The notes beneath the pieces were generated by a model. That model was not told where the DNA came from. It ran no database searches and saw only the letters and a list, made by a program, of their open reading frames with translations. The position numbers were made by a program, and so were the translations under genes. Shown in pieces: positions 6,659-8,007 of a stretch of DNA of 8,007 bases. The stretch spans positions 1-8,007 of the forward strand of contig JAEORJ010000155.1 of NCBI GenBank assembly GCA_016840945.1. Direction: 5' to 3'. Source of the stretch: Candidatus Gerdarchaeota archaeon. GTDB taxonomy: Archaea; Asgardarchaeota; Heimdallarchaeia; JABLTI01. Position 1 is the first letter of the stretch. Each line of letters begins with the position of its first letter.

Positions 6659-6811
6659 TCATTTGAATTAATTCGCGGTCAAATTTACTAGACAGTGGGA
6701 AAGGATTTTCCAGAACGCATTTTAATATTGGCGTAAATAGTAACTTGTAAAGTAACCCCTAGAAATAGGATAACTTAAAAATGCGGTGACATTCCTCCCC
6801 CAGGAATGTCA
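6659..6811 (+). mobile_element. Possible decayed IS200/IS605-type TnpB tail and right end
   Basis: One plus-strand frame reads FELIRGQIY, stop, TVGKDFPERILILA, stop, IVTCKVTPRNRIT, stop at 6776-6778. The order (hydrophobic helix, then a TVGxxxPE-like segment, then a VTP-like segment) recalls the variable C-terminal tails of archaeal TnpB transposases. It is followed by ATGCGGTGACATTCCTCCCCCA and a 9-base-pair hairpin (6787-6811), which resembles the hairpin-bearing right ends of these elements. Several stem-loops lie in the same stretch, as in a TnpB-associated omega RNA. No TnpB catalytic domain or zinc-finger CxxC is present, and two in-frame stops interrupt the frame. The match is from memory of family patterns only, so the call is tentative. 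Confidence 0.25.
6787..6811. repeat. Perfect 9-base-pair inverted repeat with C-rich loop
   Basis: TGACATTCC (6787-6795) and GGAATGTCA (6803-6811) are perfect inverted copies around the 7-base loop TCCCCCA. The stem is clearly more GC-rich than its surroundings. No T-tract follows on the plus strand, so it does not look like an intrinsic terminator. It could be a transposon-end hairpin or part of a structured RNA. Confidence 0.6.
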
Positions 6812-6940
6812 TTTATAACCTTCCAAATAAAAATAATAGAATCAACTCATAATATCTATCATCCTCCTCAACCGAGTGATTAGCCTCAAAATACACTTAC
6901 CCCCCTGTGAATCTTATTTTCAAAGGCACCCACTCGTTAA
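6812..6940. other. Intergenic stretch without a recognisable gene
   Basis: This is the middle of the 400-base gap between the membrane protein gene and the PHP gene. It holds no frame of useful length. On the minus strand there is a near-perfect Shine-Dalgarno string (GAGGAGG, near 6864-6870) and, after GGAAGG at 6819-6824, a 17-codon ATG frame (6759-6812). Neither leads to a convincing protein. Two C-runs (CCTCCTC and CCCCCC) stand out against the AT-rich background. Confidence 0.5.
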
Positions 6941-6965
6941 TTGGACAGGGACTTTCCCTGTCCAA
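6941..6965. repeat. Perfect 11-base-pair hairpin downstream of the PHP gene
   Basis: TTGGACAGGGA (6941-6951) and TCCCTGTCCAA (6955-6965) form a perfect 11-base-pair stem with a 3-base CTT loop. It lies 26 bases beyond the PHP stop codon. The stem is GC-rich and very stable. On the minus strand it is followed by TTAACGAGTGGG, not a T-tract, so it is not a standard terminator. It may protect the transcript end, bind a protein, or mark an element end. Confidence 0.65.
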
Positions 6966-6991
6966 ATCCCTCTTATCAATAATTCTCAGTT

Positions 6992-7705
6992 TTATAATCG
7001 GTTGTAGATTTTTGTGAGAAAAGCATGTAAATCTTTTTGTAAAATTGAGGTGGCTTTTTCTTCACTACATCCTGCACCAATTAATACTTCTTTGCCTTGA
7101 ATATAATTTAACATATCTTGAGGTGTATGAGTATCAGTATTTTGAATGAATTTTGCATCAACAACTGACCCCACTTGAAATACATGCCCATTTGTTACAC
7201 GATGTGTTCTATTTGATGTTATTTCAACAAAAACCTCATTCTTTTTACATTCTTCAGCTACCTGTTTTGTCATCATCCCTGGGTGTGCTAAAATATCAAC
7301 TTCTTTGCAGTGTGCTGCTTTTAGATTTGTCCCTTCTTCTACTGGTTCAGCTATTGTTTCACCATGAACTACTACAATACAAGCACCAAGTTCTCTGGCC
7401 TTTAACGCAACTTCTTCTATGGCATTTGCTGGTACATGGGTAATCTCTACTCCTGGTAGTGCTACAATACCCCAATGATTTCTGGCTAAAATACAATCTT
7501 TTGTTAATTGAGTAATAATTTCAAGGTTAGATAAACTTACATGATCAGTAATAGCATATCCTATATGTCCTATAACATAAGCACGTCGTAATTGTTCTAT
7601 TGGTAATAACACACCATCACTGAAAAATGAATGAGTATGAAAATCACATCTCCCCAATTGTTCCTGAGAGAGTAACTCTTCTATACTTTCTTTAAAGATC
7701 TTCAT
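6992..7705 (-). CDS. PHP-domain phosphoesterase (histidinol phosphate phosphatase domain protein)
   Basis: This 237-residue cytoplasmic protein has the full metal-ligand set of a PHP domain: DFHTH (21-25) with D30, ITDH (H55), PGVEITH (E87, H90), VVVHGE (H114), DILAHPG (D137, H141), a histidine segment RTHRVTNGH (166-174) and NTDTH (D191, H193). PHP enzymes use a three-metal (Mn/Zn/Fe) site to hydrolyse phosphate esters. The motif wording matches a widespread archaeal group annotated 'histidinol phosphate phosphatase domain-containing', whose true substrate is not certain. No other histidine-biosynthesis gene is in view. The ATG at 7705 has no clear Shine-Dalgarno motif. The gene lies 21 bases after the ABC transporter ATPase stop codon, so the two are likely co-transcribed and it may rely on coupled translation. 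A strong hairpin lies beyond its stop. Confidence 0.85.
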   Translation of the reverse strand: MKIFKESIEELLSQEQLGRCDFHTHSFFSDGVLLPIEQLRRAYVIGHIGYAITDHVSLSNLEIITQLTKDCILARNHWGIVALPGVEITHVPANAIEEVALKARELGACIVVVHGETIAEPVEEGTNLKAAHCKEVDILAHPGMMTKQVAEECKKNEVFVEITSNRTHRVTNGHVFQVGSVVDAKFIQNTDTHTPQDMLNYIQGKEVLIGAGCSEEKATSILQKDLHAFLTKIYNRL

Positions 7706-7726
7706 ACTTTACTTAAAACTAATCTA

Positions 7727-8007
7727 TTATATATCACTATCTCGAACAAAATCAGGAATTTCTTTTGCTCTCCAACAAGCAATTAAATGATCCTCTTCGA
7801 CAAATGGTTCTAATTCAGGTTCAATTGTTGCACATTTTTCTATTGCATATTCACATCTTGGATGGAATTTACAGCCTGAAGGATACTTCCTTGGATCAGG
7901 TTCATCACCAGGTATTGGTTTTAGTCTCCCTTTAGCTGCCATACTAGGGGTAGCATAAAATAATCCTTGCGTAAAAGGATGTCTTGGTGAATAGAAAATT
8001 GTTTCTA
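7727..8007 (-). CDS. Oligopeptide/dipeptide ABC transporter ATP-binding protein, C-terminal 92 residues
   Basis: The frame enters from the right edge and reads to a stop at 7727. It shows the C-terminal signature of the OppD/DppD/OppF family: ETIFYSPRHPFTQGLFYATPS (the HPYT-type motif), then LKPIPGDEPDPRKYPSGC, HPRC, a third Cys, and HLIACW. Four cysteines (C45, C51, C58 and C77 of the visible part) match the cluster that binds a [4Fe-4S] centre in some members. The Walker A, ABC signature and Walker B motifs lie outside the window. It would power uptake of peptides (or another Opp-family substrate) with a permease pair and a binding protein encoded further right. The internal Met at 7942 is not the start, because the family motif continues upstream of it. 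The PHP gene follows 21 bases downstream. Confidence 0.9.
   Translation of the reverse strand, partial: ETIFYSPRHPFTQGLFYATPSMAAKGRLKPIPGDEPDPRKYPSGCKFHPRCEYAIEKCATIEPELEPFVEEDHLIACWRAKEIPDFVRDSDI

Noticed and set aside
6759..6812. Minus-strand 17-codon ATG frame with GGAAGG 6 bases upstream
   Set aside because: It overlaps the 9-base-pair hairpin, is very short and matches nothing known. The upstream GGAAGG may be chance.
6599..6965. CRISPR-like array from the several inverted repeats in the gap
   Set aside because: The hairpins have different sequences and irregular spacing, and there are no direct repeats with spacers.
7153..7443. Plus-strand frame of 96 codons inside the PHP gene
   Set aside because: The translation is Leu/His-rich antisense of a protein with a full PHP motif set, so it is not a separate gene.
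7727..7942. Treating the ABC protein as a complete 71-residue gene starting at the Met at 7942
   Set aside because: The frame stays open to the window edge and encodes the conserved HPFTQGL motif upstream, so this Met is internal.

Overview
This strongly AT-rich window reads as archaeal chromosome, and an Asgard (Heimdallarchaeia-like) origin is my best guess. Signs seen in the sequence are GGTGA-type ribosome binding sites, TATA-like upstream boxes, several TTG starts, and an archaeal-type PHP phosphatase. It also carries a very large secreted protein that joins LVIVD-type beta-propeller repeats to calcium-binding thrombospondin type 3 repeats and a C-terminal membrane anchor. The lineage is inferred from style only; no marker gene is present.

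Layout. At the left edge lies the N-terminal part of an unrecognised gene (1-342, minus). A divergent promoter region separates it from the 1032-residue surface protein (626-3724, plus). That gene ends in a hairpin plus T-tract whose T-tract also supplies the stop codon of a convergent TPR protein (3771-4778, minus). A second divergent AT-rich gap leads to a Nudix hydrolase of the CoA pyrophosphatase type (5060-5617, plus) and then a six-helix membrane protein of unknown function (5757-6590, plus), which ends in a clear hairpin terminator. A 400-base gap follows. It is rich in stem-loops and may hold a decayed IS200/IS605 TnpB tail. On the right, reading leftward, are the C-terminal end of an oligopeptide/dipeptide ABC transporter ATPase (7727-8007, minus) and, 21 bases downstream of it, a PHP-domain phosphatase (6992-7705, minus).

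How the genes relate. Most genes look like independent units: two divergent pairs and one convergent pair. Only the ABC ATPase and PHP genes look like an operon. I see no defence system, CRISPR array, tRNA or rRNA. The most distinctive object is the surface protein, with about 14 propeller blades followed by 14 TSP3 units. The most puzzling region is the structured gap at 6650-6991.
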